NCBI RefSeq assembly: GCF_032921865.1
Contig: NZ_CP136684.1
Span: 3,507,001-3,571,000, forward strand
From: Thalassospira lucentensis
Lineage (GTDB): Bacteria > Pseudomonadota > Alphaproteobacteria > Rhodospirillales > Thalassospiraceae
Reading direction: 5' to 3'
DNA length: 64,000 nucleotides
Shown here piece by piece: positions 28,551-36,927 of the stretch. A program made the translations under genes and the position numbers. The first letter of the stretch is position 1, and each line of letters opens with the position of its first letter. The notes beneath the pieces are model-generated. The model was not told where the DNA came from. It worked only from the letters and a program-made list of their open reading frames with translations, and ran no database searches.

Positions 28551-29345
28551 ATGGCAACTCTCGAAGGCGGCGCCTTTGATGATGCGCTTCTAGGGTCTCG
28601 TTTCAGCGACGTGATTTTTGGACGTGGCGGTGACGATACAATCTTCGGACAAGGTAATGATGATGTTCTGTTCGGCGAAGAGGGCGATGACGTCCTGTTC
28701 GGTGGCGCAGGCAACGACGTTGCCATTGGTGGCGAAGGTAGCGACATCCTGTTCGGTGGATCGGGTAACGATGTACTGATGGGGGATTCCGGCAGCGACC
28801 TGATGATGGGTGGCTCCGGTGAAGATGTTCTGTCAGGTGGTGCCGATGACGACACCATGCTTGGCGGTTCGGACAATGATGTCCTCGATGGCGGCGCAGG
28901 CGATGATCTCGTGATCGGTGGATCCGGTGATGACATCATGCTTGGCGGCGCAGGCAATGATCAGATGTTGGGCGGTTCTGGTGACGATGTTCTCCAGGGC
29001 GGCGCAGGCAATGATCTTATGCTCGGCGGCGCAGGGGACGATGTCCTTGACGGTGGTGCCGGTGACGATCTGATGATCGGTGGCTCGGGTAGCGATACCT
29101 TTGTCTTCACCGGTGGCGGCGGTAACGACGTCGTACTCGACTTCACGGTTGGCGAAGACATGCTTTCCATCAGCAACAACATCAACGACACCGGCATCGA
29201 AAGTGCCGACGATGTTGCTGCGCGTGCAACGCAGGATGGCGCCAACACTGTTATCGACCTTGGCAATGGGGATTCCATCACCCTCAACAATGTCGATGCA
29301 GAAGACGTCCAGGACAATCCGGACAGCTTCTTCAGCGTCCAGTAA
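28551..29345 (+). CDS. secreted RTX-repeat (beta-roll) protein without a catalytic domain
   Basis: A 264-aa acidic protein. After MATLE, residues 6-185 are twenty gapless nonapeptides of the GGxGxDxxx type, which bind calcium and fold into a parallel beta-roll. Residues 186-264 form a C-terminal region ending NPDSFFSVQ, the position of an uncleaved type I secretion signal. There is no signal peptide, enzyme or pore-forming domain, and no HlyC-like acyltransferase gene, so it is unlikely to be a toxin. It follows the secretion operon and has its own promoter, leader and strong ribosome site. A role as an extracellular calcium-dependent structural or adhesive protein is inferred. Confidence 0.88.
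   Translation: MATLEGGAFDDALLGSRFSDVIFGRGGDDTIFGQGNDDVLFGEEGDDVLFGGAGNDVAIGGEGSDILFGGSGNDVLMGDSGSDLMMGGSGEDVLSGGADDDTMLGGSDNDVLDGGAGDDLVIGGSGDDIMLGGAGNDQMLGGSGDDVLQGGAGNDLMLGGAGDDVLDGGAGDDLMIGGSGSDTFVFTGGGGNDVVLDFTVGEDMLSISNNINDTGIESADDVAARATQDGANTVIDLGNGDSITLNNVDAEDVQDNPDSFFSVQ
28566..29105 (+). repeat. twenty tandem 27-bp units encoding RTX nonapeptides
   Basis: The coding sequence has a 27-base period over 540 bases, with GGTGGC/GGCGGC and GATGAC cores recurring in register. Units vary at the nucleotide level. This is a protein-coding repeat, not a CRISPR. Confidence 0.9.
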
Positions 29346-29354
29346 TCCGAATGA

Positions 29355-29384
29355 TGGCGTCCGCAACTTATGTTGCGGGCGTCA
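29355..29384 (+). other. stable hairpin between the RTX gene and the glyco-island
   Basis: TGGCGTCCGCAAC (29355-29367) pairs, with two G-T wobbles, with GTTGCGGGCGTCA (29372-29384) around TTAT. No T run follows, so it may be a 3' stabiliser or a leaky terminator limiting read-through into the glycosyltransferases. Confidence 0.55.
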
Positions 29385-29414
29385 CCCTGAACTTCTTGTG
29401 AAGTGAAAATCGCC

Positions 29415-31667
29415 ATGCTCGAATTTGCCTCGTCCGAAGCTGTGCGGACGACCGGTGACGCGCCGGAAGTTTGCCTGCTTAACCCGGAAACATTGCTTCT
29501 TATATGGGATATGCCGACCCGTTTGTGGGCGGTGCCCAAGCTTGAAACTACCGAAGGCAAAGCAATTTCGCCGCAAGCCACATTGCGTCTGCCTCTTGGT
29601 GGCGGCGGAACCCGCCTGCTGCGCGTTATCCGCAGGCCCAAAGATGCACCTGTTTCATTTCTGGCTGAAGCAGGGACCCTTGGCCGCAAAGATGAAATTA
29701 CAATTGATCCGGATGGTGATTTTGAATTCGCCAGCGCAGGTATGCTGCTGGAAGATGTCACGCCATCAGGGCGATTGTCGCTGATGTCTGCGTTGCTTGG
29801 TGCATGGGCCAGCATGTTCCGCACCCGCCGCAGCAAAAGTTACACCATATTCCTCAATAAGCTGGTTTCCGAAATTGTCGATACGCCCCAACGCGCCAAA
29901 GCGGTCGCGAAGCTGTCCGATCAGCAAATCCTGATCTCGGCCGGGCTGCCGGTGGCATTTGGCGAAATCGAAGCCGTTTACATCGTTTCCTCCTTTGGTT
30001 TCCGCCGCCTGGCGCTTCCGCCGCATGAAAGCAGCGAAGGTCCGCAGGGCAAGAAACAGACCTACATGATCGCTGATCGCGACGGCACCGAGAACGGTGC
30101 CTATCTCGTCGTGACCGGCGGACGCGCGCTGGCCATTCGCCATCTGGCGGCGACGCCAGTTTTGCCCTCGTTGTCGCGATGGTGGCTGGCGCGCGGCAAA
30201 TCCGATGCCGATCTGCGCGAATATATCATCGGCGCGATGGCTCGTGGCGACACCAAGGCCCGGAAGGCCGCCCTTGAATTCCAGTTGCGGTGTCCGCTTT
30301 CAAGCCAGCGGGTAACCGGTGGCGGCGGATTGCCGAGCGGCGAGGTCGACCTTGCCGTAACCACGGCACGCGGCACCCTGATTGGCGGTTGGTATCGTGA
30401 TCCGGCTGAAATGATTGCCGGGATCGATATTCTTGACAGCAAGGGAACGGCACACCCATTCGGCGAGGGTTTCTACCGTTATGCCGGTAATGTCATGGAT
30501 GATGATCGTACCGTTTCGGCAACCGGTTTCGTCGGATTTTATCGCGAAATCCAAAGTCAGGTGCCGATCCTGCAGCCGCGCAGTTTGATGCGGCTGACAT
30601 CTGGCAGCCGTCATCTGATGGTGCCGACAGCACAGCCGATTGATCCGGCCGAGGCACGGGCCCGCATCCTGCGTGCGGTCCCGCCGCAACATTTGACTGA
30701 CGAGATTATTGAAAACTGTCTGTCACCGGTCATTGGTGATTTGCAGCAGAAGTTGCTGGCAGCAGCCAAGATTGACCGGACCATCGAGTTCGGTGAACCG
30801 CGCAAGGAGCCGGCGGTTTCTATTGTCGTACCACTGTATCGGGTCCTGGATTTTCTGCGTGCGCAGGTTGGTGCCTTTGCCTGTGACCCTTGGATTTCGC
30901 AATATTGCGACGTGATCTATGTGCTTGATTCCCCGGAACAGGCGGAAGAATGCGAACATCTTCTGCGCGGTTTGCATCTGCTTTACGACATGCCGATGCG
31001 TCTGGTGGTTATGAGTCGTAACGGTGGTTATGCGCGTGCCTGCAATTCCGGGGCGGAACATGCCCGTGCGGACCTGATTGCAATGCTCAATTCCGATGTC
31101 ATTCCCCATCAGATCGGCTGGCTGGAATTGCTGGCATCGAAAATGGGTGGTCCACAGGAAGTCGCTGCCGTGGGGCCGAAGCTTTTGTTTGAAGACGGTT
31201 CGTTGCAGCACGCGGGAATGTATTTTGCCAAAAATGAACGCGGGCAGTGGCTTAATCATCATTTCTACAAGGGGCTTCCGGACCAGTTCCCTGATGCCAA
31301 TATCGAACGTTCCGTTCCGGGAATTACCGGGGCCTGCATGTTGCTGCATCGCGGTGCATTCGATGACGTCGGTGGCTTTACCGAGGATTACGTGATCGGC
31401 GATTACGAGGACAGCGATCTGTGCCTCAAGATCCGCAAGGCCGATTTCGACATCAAATATGTCCCCGACGCCAGCCTTTATCATTTCGAGCGCAAGTCGA
31501 TTTCAACCCACACCGATTACATGCTCGGCGTGGCGACGCAATACAATGCGTGGCTTCATGCCTCGCGCTGGCGCGACATGCTCGAAGATTTTCATGAAAA
31601 CGATGTTCCGCAGAACCGGCCGCAAAACCGCGTTTCGGATGATGACGACCAGGGAGAAGCGGCATGA
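29415..31667 (+). CDS. GT2 glycosyltransferase with a long unknown N-terminal region
   Basis: About 750 aa from ATG 29415 (an in-frame GTG at 29403 is possible; neither has a strong ribosome site). Residues ~1-450 have no recognised family but contain a motif like IGGWYRDPAEMIAGIDIL seen in neighbouring proteins. The C-terminal ~290 residues are a GT-A family 2 domain with VSIVVPLYRV, RNGGYARACNSG, a DXD-type NSD at 559-561 and the catalytic-base region YEDSDL (ED at 665-666). It likely transfers sugar from a nucleotide donor. It starts a co-directional run of glycan genes; its stop overlaps the next ATG by 4 bases. Confidence 0.82.
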   Translation: MLEFASSEAVRTTGDAPEVCLLNPETLLLIWDMPTRLWAVPKLETTEGKAISPQATLRLPLGGGGTRLLRVIRRPKDAPVSFLAEAGTLGRKDEITIDPDGDFEFASAGMLLEDVTPSGRLSLMSALLGAWASMFRTRRSKSYTIFLNKLVSEIVDTPQRAKAVAKLSDQQILISAGLPVAFGEIEAVYIVSSFGFRRLALPPHESSEGPQGKKQTYMIADRDGTENGAYLVVTGGRALAIRHLAATPVLPSLSRWWLARGKSDADLREYIIGAMARGDTKARKAALEFQLRCPLSSQRVTGGGGLPSGEVDLAVTTARGTLIGGWYRDPAEMIAGIDILDSKGTAHPFGEGFYRYAGNVMDDDRTVSATGFVGFYREIQSQVPILQPRSLMRLTSGSRHLMVPTAQPIDPAEARARILRAVPPQHLTDEIIENCLSPVIGDLQQKLLAAAKIDRTIEFGEPRKEPAVSIVVPLYRVLDFLRAQVGAFACDPWISQYCDVIYVLDSPEQAEECEHLLRGLHLLYDMPMRLVVMSRNGGYARACNSGAEHARADLIAMLNSDVIPHQIGWLELLASKMGGPQEVAAVGPKLLFEDGSLQHAGMYFAKNERGQWLNHHFYKGLPDQFPDANIERSVPGITGACMLLHRGAFDDVGGFTEDYVIGDYEDSDLCLKIRKADFDIKYVPDASLYHFERKSISTHTDYMLGVATQYNAWLHASRWRDMLEDFHENDVPQNRPQNRVSDDDDQGEAA

Positions 31668-32509
31668 GCCAGGTTCTGGCATTTTCCAATCACGATGAAC
31701 CGGTACTGGAGGCCAAAGGCGAACAGCATCTTGACTGGCTTTGCCAGCAGATCATCGCCAATCGTTTTCTGCCGGTGCCGCCTGAGGAAGCCGTTTTTGT
31801 CGGCGATGGCGACTATCGTGCCATCGGTGCCGAATTCCTTGGGCATTTTGTACGCCGTGCCGGGTTGATGCCCGATCACGATGTGCTTGATATCGGGTGC
31901 GGTATTGGCCGGATGGCAGTGCCTTTGACCCAGTATCTTGATGCGGACAAGGCGATTTACGAAGGCATTGATCCGGTTGCGAACGGTATCGAGTGGTGCA
32001 AACGAACCATCTCGCCAGTTTATTCCAACTTTGGCTTCCAGGTACAGGATGTCAAAAACGCGCTGTACAATCCCGAAGGATCCATCGGCGGGCGTGGCAT
32101 GCGGTTGCCTTTTCAGGACGGTGCATTCGATTTCACGGCAATGATCTCGGTGGCAACCCATCTGCCGCCCGAAGAAATCGAAACCTATTGCGCCGAGGTG
32201 TTTCGCGTGCTGCGCCCGGGCGGGAAGCTGTTTTTAACAGCATTTGTCATCCGTGATCCGGAAGAGCTGTCAAAGCCCGGTTGTGACCCGCGTTTGACCA
32301 GTCTGGAAAAACTTGAAAACCAGCCATGCTGGCACCTCAAGGGTGAAAACCCGATGGCGGCTGTGGGGTTTGACGATGGCTTTATCGACGGTGCGATGCG
32401 CGCCGCCGGATTTAGCCTGATGACAAAAAGTTTCGGTACCTGGCATGGCGATCAGTCCGACCATTACCAGGACTTCCTGATTGCTGAAAAACCGCGGAGG
32501 AACGCATGA
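31664..32509 (+). CDS. class I SAM-dependent methyltransferase
   Basis: A 281-aa Rossmann-fold protein with motif I VLDIGCGIGRMAVPL (74-88), an acidic residue after the second strand (YEGIDPVANGIEWC) and the later motif FRVLRPGGKLFLTAF. Methyltransferases in glycan clusters often cap or modify sugars. The ATGA overlaps on both sides couple it to the GT2 and to the following GT4. The methyl acceptor is unknown. Confidence 0.85.
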   Translation: MSQVLAFSNHDEPVLEAKGEQHLDWLCQQIIANRFLPVPPEEAVFVGDGDYRAIGAEFLGHFVRRAGLMPDHDVLDIGCGIGRMAVPLTQYLDADKAIYEGIDPVANGIEWCKRTISPVYSNFGFQVQDVKNALYNPEGSIGGRGMRLPFQDGAFDFTAMISVATHLPPEEIETYCAEVFRVLRPGGKLFLTAFVIRDPEELSKPGCDPRLTSLEKLENQPCWHLKGENPMAAVGFDDGFIDGAMRAAGFSLMTKSFGTWHGDQSDHYQDFLIAEKPRRNA

Positions 32510-33768
32510 ACCCCCGTATCATGGTTCTGGCACACAATCATCCCGACCTGCATCCCGGCGGGACCGAGATTTTCGCCCACGATCTTTTCAATGCCTATAA
32601 GCGGGCAGGGTGCGAAGCTATTTTTGTCGGTGCGACCAACGATATCCACCGTGAACGCCGTCCGGGAACCAGTTTTCAGGCGATTAATGATGCTGGCGAT
32701 GAAATGCTGTTCTGGGCCGGGCATTTTGACCGGTTCAACATGTCGCAGACGGACCTGTATGCCGTCGCGCCGAATTTCACCGAGCTTCTGAAAACCTGGG
32801 ATCCGGATGTGGTGCACATCCATCATCTGGTCTTGTGGGGGATCGAACTGCCGATGCTGATCCGGCGTGTTCTGCCGCATTGCCAGATCGTGATGACGTT
32901 GCACGACTATTATCCGATCTGTCCTAATGACGGACTGATGATCCATCGCGGCACGCGGCAGCGTTATCTGGAAGCAGATCGTATCGGCAAACGTTGTGGA
33001 CTGGATGGCATTGCACCGGATCGTTTTTCGATGCGGTCGGTCAATCTGCGCAATCATCTGCGTGTTGTCGACCGGTTCCTGTCGCCCAGTGCGTTCCTGC
33101 GTGACCGTTACATCGATTGGGGTATCAATCCGGAAAAGATCGAGGTCATGCACAATGGCCGTCCGCCGGTTCCTGCTGCGCCGAAACGCGATATGGGCAC
33201 GGGTATGCCCAATGTATTCGGTTACTTCGGCAACCTGAACCCTTGGAAAGGTGCGGATGTGCTACTTGAAGCCAGCCAGAAACTGGCCGCCGATGATGTC
33301 GATTTCGAACTGCGCGTTCATGGCGCTGCACCGTTCCAGACGGTTGCCTTCAATGAAAAGATCGACGGTCTTTTCGAGGTGGCCGGTTCGAAAATACACC
33401 GGATGGGGGCCTATGAACGGGCTGATATTCCGGAACTGATGTCACTGGTCGACTGGGTCGTTGTGCCGTCAATCTGGTGGGAAAATGCCCCGCTGGTCAT
33501 TCAGGAAGCATTCCAGCATGGCCGTCCCGTCATCACAAGCGGCATCGGTGGCATGGCTGAAATGGTCCGTGACGGGCATGACGGCATTCATGTGCGTGCC
33601 GATGATCCGGCCGATTTGGCCCGTGTGATGAAGGACTGCGCCACCAATCCGAAACTCTGGAAAAAGCTGTCGGGCCATGTGCGCCCGGCGACCGCCATCG
33701 ACGACGTCGCGCAAAAGCACCTCGTGCTGTTCCGCAAGATGATTCGTCCCGATTTCGTCGCGGCCTGA
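32506..33768 (+). CDS. GT4 glycosyltransferase
   Basis: A 420-aa GT-B protein. The N-terminal domain carries HPDLHPGGTEIFAHDL, typical of GT4 enzymes, and the C-terminal domain has FGYFGNLNPWKGADVLLEA and the donor-binding PLVIQEAFQHGRPVI. It is a clear paralogue of the GT4 at 36914-38236, sharing PSIWWEN and IGGMAE blocks. It overlaps the methyltransferase gene by 4 bases. Linkage and donor are unknown. Confidence 0.87.
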   Translation: MNPRIMVLAHNHPDLHPGGTEIFAHDLFNAYKRAGCEAIFVGATNDIHRERRPGTSFQAINDAGDEMLFWAGHFDRFNMSQTDLYAVAPNFTELLKTWDPDVVHIHHLVLWGIELPMLIRRVLPHCQIVMTLHDYYPICPNDGLMIHRGTRQRYLEADRIGKRCGLDGIAPDRFSMRSVNLRNHLRVVDRFLSPSAFLRDRYIDWGINPEKIEVMHNGRPPVPAAPKRDMGTGMPNVFGYFGNLNPWKGADVLLEASQKLAADDVDFELRVHGAAPFQTVAFNEKIDGLFEVAGSKIHRMGAYERADIPELMSLVDWVVVPSIWWENAPLVIQEAFQHGRPVITSGIGGMAEMVRDGHDGIHVRADDPADLARVMKDCATNPKLWKKLSGHVRPATAIDDVAQKHLVLFRKMIRPDFVAA

Positions 33769-33789
33769 CACTGATAAAAGGAGGCATTC

Positions 33790-34575
33790 ATGGCGATTGC
33801 CCAGAAAGACCTGACAGAGACGACGTCTGCAAAACCGGTTGCCAATGACGCGGTAAAGGCCGATGCCGAGCAGGCTATCCCGACCATCGAGGGCCGTGTT
33901 GACGCAATTGACCGCGAACGTCTGTTTGGCTGGGTGTGGTCCCCGGAACGTCCGGATGTGCGCATTGAGGTTATCGTGCGTCTGAACGGGCATACCCTGC
34001 TGCGCGTGAAAGCCGAAAACGAGCGTGTTGATCTTCGTCGTAACGGTATTGGCGATGGTGCCCATGCGTTCGAGGCAGAGCTACCCGAAGCAGCGTTAGC
34101 CAGCGTTGAAAATGTTACCGTTTTTGCAATTACACCGGAAACCGGTGATCAGATCGAATTGCGCATTCCGTCGCAAAGCGAACAGCAGGCGCAATCAGCG
34201 GTTAATGCACCCCTTAGCAAGATTTTGGACCGGCTTGACCGGCTGCTGGCGGCCCAGCACATTTTGCAAAATGGTCAACGCGAAGCAGCCAAGCGTCTTG
34301 TTGACGCATCCAGGCGTATGGATGAATTGGCATCTGCCGATGACGGGATCGAAGCCGGTGTGAAACTGGTGCGTACCGGGCAGGAAGAATTGAACAGTCG
34401 TGTCGAGGAACTCGAAGTTTTCCTTGTCCGTTTTGACAAGTCACTTGGCGGCTTCGACGAACGGCTTTCCGCACTTACCGAGCAGCATCGCAACGACCTG
34501 AAAACACCGCTTTTGGTTTTGGCCTGCCTGATCGGTGTGACCGTCGGGATTTCCATCGGCGCGATGGTGTGGTGA
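33790..34575 (+). CDS. tail-anchored coiled-coil protein with a shared glycan-island domain
   Basis: A 261-aa protein. Residues ~32-105 contain IEGRVDAIDRERLFGWVWSP followed by a beta-rich stretch ending in GIGDGAHAFEAELPE, a domain also found fused to glycosyltransferases. Helical/coiled-coil sequence follows (about 135-235), then one C-terminal membrane segment (LLVLACLIGVTVGISIGAMVW). GGAGGC precedes the ATG. Topology suggests a cytoplasmic domain tethered to the inner membrane, perhaps a scaffold for the glycosyltransferases. I know no named family for the whole protein. Confidence 0.65.
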   Translation: MAIAQKDLTETTSAKPVANDAVKADAEQAIPTIEGRVDAIDRERLFGWVWSPERPDVRIEVIVRLNGHTLLRVKAENERVDLRRNGIGDGAHAFEAELPEAALASVENVTVFAITPETGDQIELRIPSQSEQQAQSAVNAPLSKILDRLDRLLAAQHILQNGQREAAKRLVDASRRMDELASADDGIEAGVKLVRTGQEELNSRVEELEVFLVRFDKSLGGFDERLSALTEQHRNDLKTPLLVLACLIGVTVGISIGAMVW

Positions 34576-34586
34576 GGCAGGGTATT

Positions 34587-34742
34587 ATGGTGCGTACCAC
34601 AGATCTTAGCCAATTGTTTGAAAGTGCCACGAATGCAAATTCTACAGTGCCATCATTTGGAATGACGCTGTCGTCGGGTTGGGCCGAGCTGTTTTTCAAT
34701 TCACAACCACAAGAAATGACAAGGAGGGCAGGGCATGACTGA
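34587..34742 (+). CDS. candidate small ORF between two island genes
   Basis: ATG at 34587, 11 bases after the previous stop, with AGGG just upstream, opens 51 codons and ends at a TGA overlapping the first bases of the next gene in another frame. It would encode a polar peptide starting MVRTTDLSQLFESATN with no recognised domain. It fills most of an otherwise empty spacer in a tightly packed operon. Translation is not proven. It may be only a leader that couples ribosomes to the AAGGAGG at 34721-34727. Confidence 0.3.
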   Translation: MVRTTDLSQLFESATNANSTVPSFGMTLSSGWAELFFNSQPQEMTRRAGHD

Positions 34743-36927
34743 ACCGTCTGGAATGCCGCTGGACGGCAGGACCGTTGTGGCTGCTTTGGTCGATGACGGG
34801 CTTGCGCTTATGGCTGGTGTCGGTGCTGCGATGCCGGCGACAATCGATGTATTCCTGAACGGTCAATCCGATGCCAAGGTTCAGGCATCGATCATCAGCT
34901 GGCGCCGTGCCGATGGCCCGCCTGAAGCTGCTTATGGTTTTGTTGCACTTCTACCGATGCAGAATGTCTCGCAGCGCCGCTTGAAAACGGCCCTGTTCAA
35001 GGCGCCGGGACAACCCGGAGAGTACCGGATTGAAAGCCGGTCGCAGGGACTTGAATCCATTCTGTCTGCCGTGGCCGAACAATCCGGGGCGGCATTTGCC
35101 ACCGTGATCGATGGCGTTATTGAAGCCCTTCTGGCAGGCAATCCTAACAAGAAACGTCTGCGCACTGTGGCGGCTCTTGTTCGAATTGCTGCACGCAGTA
35201 ACGGTTTTATCGAAGTTCTTGGCGGTCTGGAAGAAGGCGATATTTACATACAGGGCTGGTCCAGCAACTTCCCTACCGGGCGTACTCGCGTTATTGCAAT
35301 CGACGAAGGCCCGGTTCTGGCCGAGCTAACGAGTGCCGAGTTCGTGCGTGATGATCTTGGCGAACATGCCACGGGCGTTACAGGGCTTATGGCCGGCGAT
35401 ACCCGAATCAATCCAAACAAGCTGCAACGCGTTTATTTCCGTGGTCGTGATGGCTGGTTTTCGATCGAGGTTTATCAGCAGCGCGTATTGGTCGCATTGC
35501 CAGACGTACCTGCGCATATTCGTTCTGTTCTGGATCGGGTAAAGGCACCCGATAATATTCTTGAACAGATCCGTATGGCAGCCCATCGATTTGACGGACG
35601 CGATACTGTTTCTGAACTGGATCGGCCTGTACGTATCGGGATTGATTTTTCGCTGGTAATCGAAGGCAGTGGCATTCTGGTTTCCGGCTGGATGCTGGAT
35701 CCTGACCGCGCGGTTGAAACCGTCATGTTGCGCGTTGGTGGTGAAGCGGTTCGCATTGATGATCGATGGACCCGCCAATCACGTCCTGATGTCACCAATG
35801 CCTTTGTCAATGATCCGATGTTCTCGGGGCTTAATCCGGCACGTAACAGCCATGGTTTTCTGGTGTTCTGTCCGCTGGAAGATACCCCGGCATCCGATCA
35901 GCCGGTTTATCTGGAACTGGCCATATCTGATGCGTTTCCCGCCTATTGTCCGCTAAATCCGACCCGCGCATCGGCACGACAGGCTTTATCGCGTGTTTTG
36001 CCGTCCCTTGACCCGCGTTCGGTTACTGCTTCAAACAGTATCGAACGCCAGTTTGGCCCGATGTTGCAGAACATGACGGCGCAAAGCCCGTTCGCTATTG
36101 ATACTCATGATATCGGCAATTTCGATGAAGATGCGCCGGTTACCCTGATAGTTGGTGTTGACGATACGATTAGCGATATCGGTGTGACAATTGCCTTGCT
36201 GGGGCTCGATGAAGTCACGCGTCATCTGCCGATTGTGATTGCCGGACCTGCTGAAAGCTTCGATCAGGTCGGAAGCGACATGATGCGACTGGCAGCCTTT
36301 TACAAGCTTAATGTCCGCATCGTATTTGCCGAGGGTGTCGAAGATTTCTGCGACGCGCTTGAAGTCGGGGTTGCTTCAACCAATTCCGAGACGATTGCCC
36401 TTGTTTCCGCCCATATTCTGCCGCACGACACGGGATGGTTCGAACCTTTACTCACGGCTTATCGCAAGCGGGGCAGTAAATGCGTCGTCTGCCCGACGAT
36501 CCTGTTTGAAGATGACTCTGTCCGTTGGGCAGGTACATGGATCGAAGGCGATGTCGACGGGCAGTATCTATCGGATCGGTATGTCGGCTATCCGCGTGCG
36601 GTTCTGTCTGATGCCGAACCGACGGAAGTCAGCGCCGGAACTCCAGAATGCTGCATCATGCCACGCAAGGCTTTTGAAGACATCAACGGCTTTACCCGTG
36701 GCTATATAGGTCCGTCGGAGAAGGGGCTCGATCTCGCTCTGAAACTCCGCATGGGCGGAACCGCGTCATGGTGGATTCCTGAAATCGAAGTCCTGGGGAG
36801 CGAACAATCGATAACAAGCGCACCCGCCTGGGAGGAACTTTCGCATCGTCTTGACCGCTGGGCGTTTGATCGCCGCTGGTCATTGGTCGTCTCAAATTTG
36901 CGGAGCCACAATCATGCCGTCGACTGA
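34735..36927 (+). CDS. degenerate GT2-like protein, probable pseudo-glycosyltransferase
   Basis: A 730-aa paralogue of the GT2 at 29415-31667. The C-terminal GT-A region aligns with it (PTILFEDDSVRWAGTW against PKLLFEDGSLQHAGMY), but the metal-binding NSD is SAH (558-560) and the ED catalytic-base pair is replaced in SEKGLDLAL (661-669). The N-terminal ~450 residues contain blocks such as VSGWMLDPDRAVETVMLRV, related to the domain in the tail-anchored protein upstream. Loss of both active-site motifs suggests a non-catalytic, perhaps glycan-binding or scaffolding, role. A strong AAGGAGG sets the start. Confidence 0.7.
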   Translation: MTEPSGMPLDGRTVVAALVDDGLALMAGVGAAMPATIDVFLNGQSDAKVQASIISWRRADGPPEAAYGFVALLPMQNVSQRRLKTALFKAPGQPGEYRIESRSQGLESILSAVAEQSGAAFATVIDGVIEALLAGNPNKKRLRTVAALVRIAARSNGFIEVLGGLEEGDIYIQGWSSNFPTGRTRVIAIDEGPVLAELTSAEFVRDDLGEHATGVTGLMAGDTRINPNKLQRVYFRGRDGWFSIEVYQQRVLVALPDVPAHIRSVLDRVKAPDNILEQIRMAAHRFDGRDTVSELDRPVRIGIDFSLVIEGSGILVSGWMLDPDRAVETVMLRVGGEAVRIDDRWTRQSRPDVTNAFVNDPMFSGLNPARNSHGFLVFCPLEDTPASDQPVYLELAISDAFPAYCPLNPTRASARQALSRVLPSLDPRSVTASNSIERQFGPMLQNMTAQSPFAIDTHDIGNFDEDAPVTLIVGVDDTISDIGVTIALLGLDEVTRHLPIVIAGPAESFDQVGSDMMRLAAFYKLNVRIVFAEGVEDFCDALEVGVASTNSETIALVSAHILPHDTGWFEPLLTAYRKRGSKCVVCPTILFEDDSVRWAGTWIEGDVDGQYLSDRYVGYPRAVLSDAEPTEVSAGTPECCIMPRKAFEDINGFTRGYIGPSEKGLDLALKLRMGGTASWWIPEIEVLGSEQSITSAPAWEELSHRLDRWAFDRRWSLVVSNLRSHNHAVD

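Noticed and set aside
28566-29105. Regular 27-base repeats that might be read as a CRISPR or tandem satellite
   Set aside because: The period equals nine codons, the frame is open and each unit encodes an RTX nonapeptide. Units are not identical and have no spacers.
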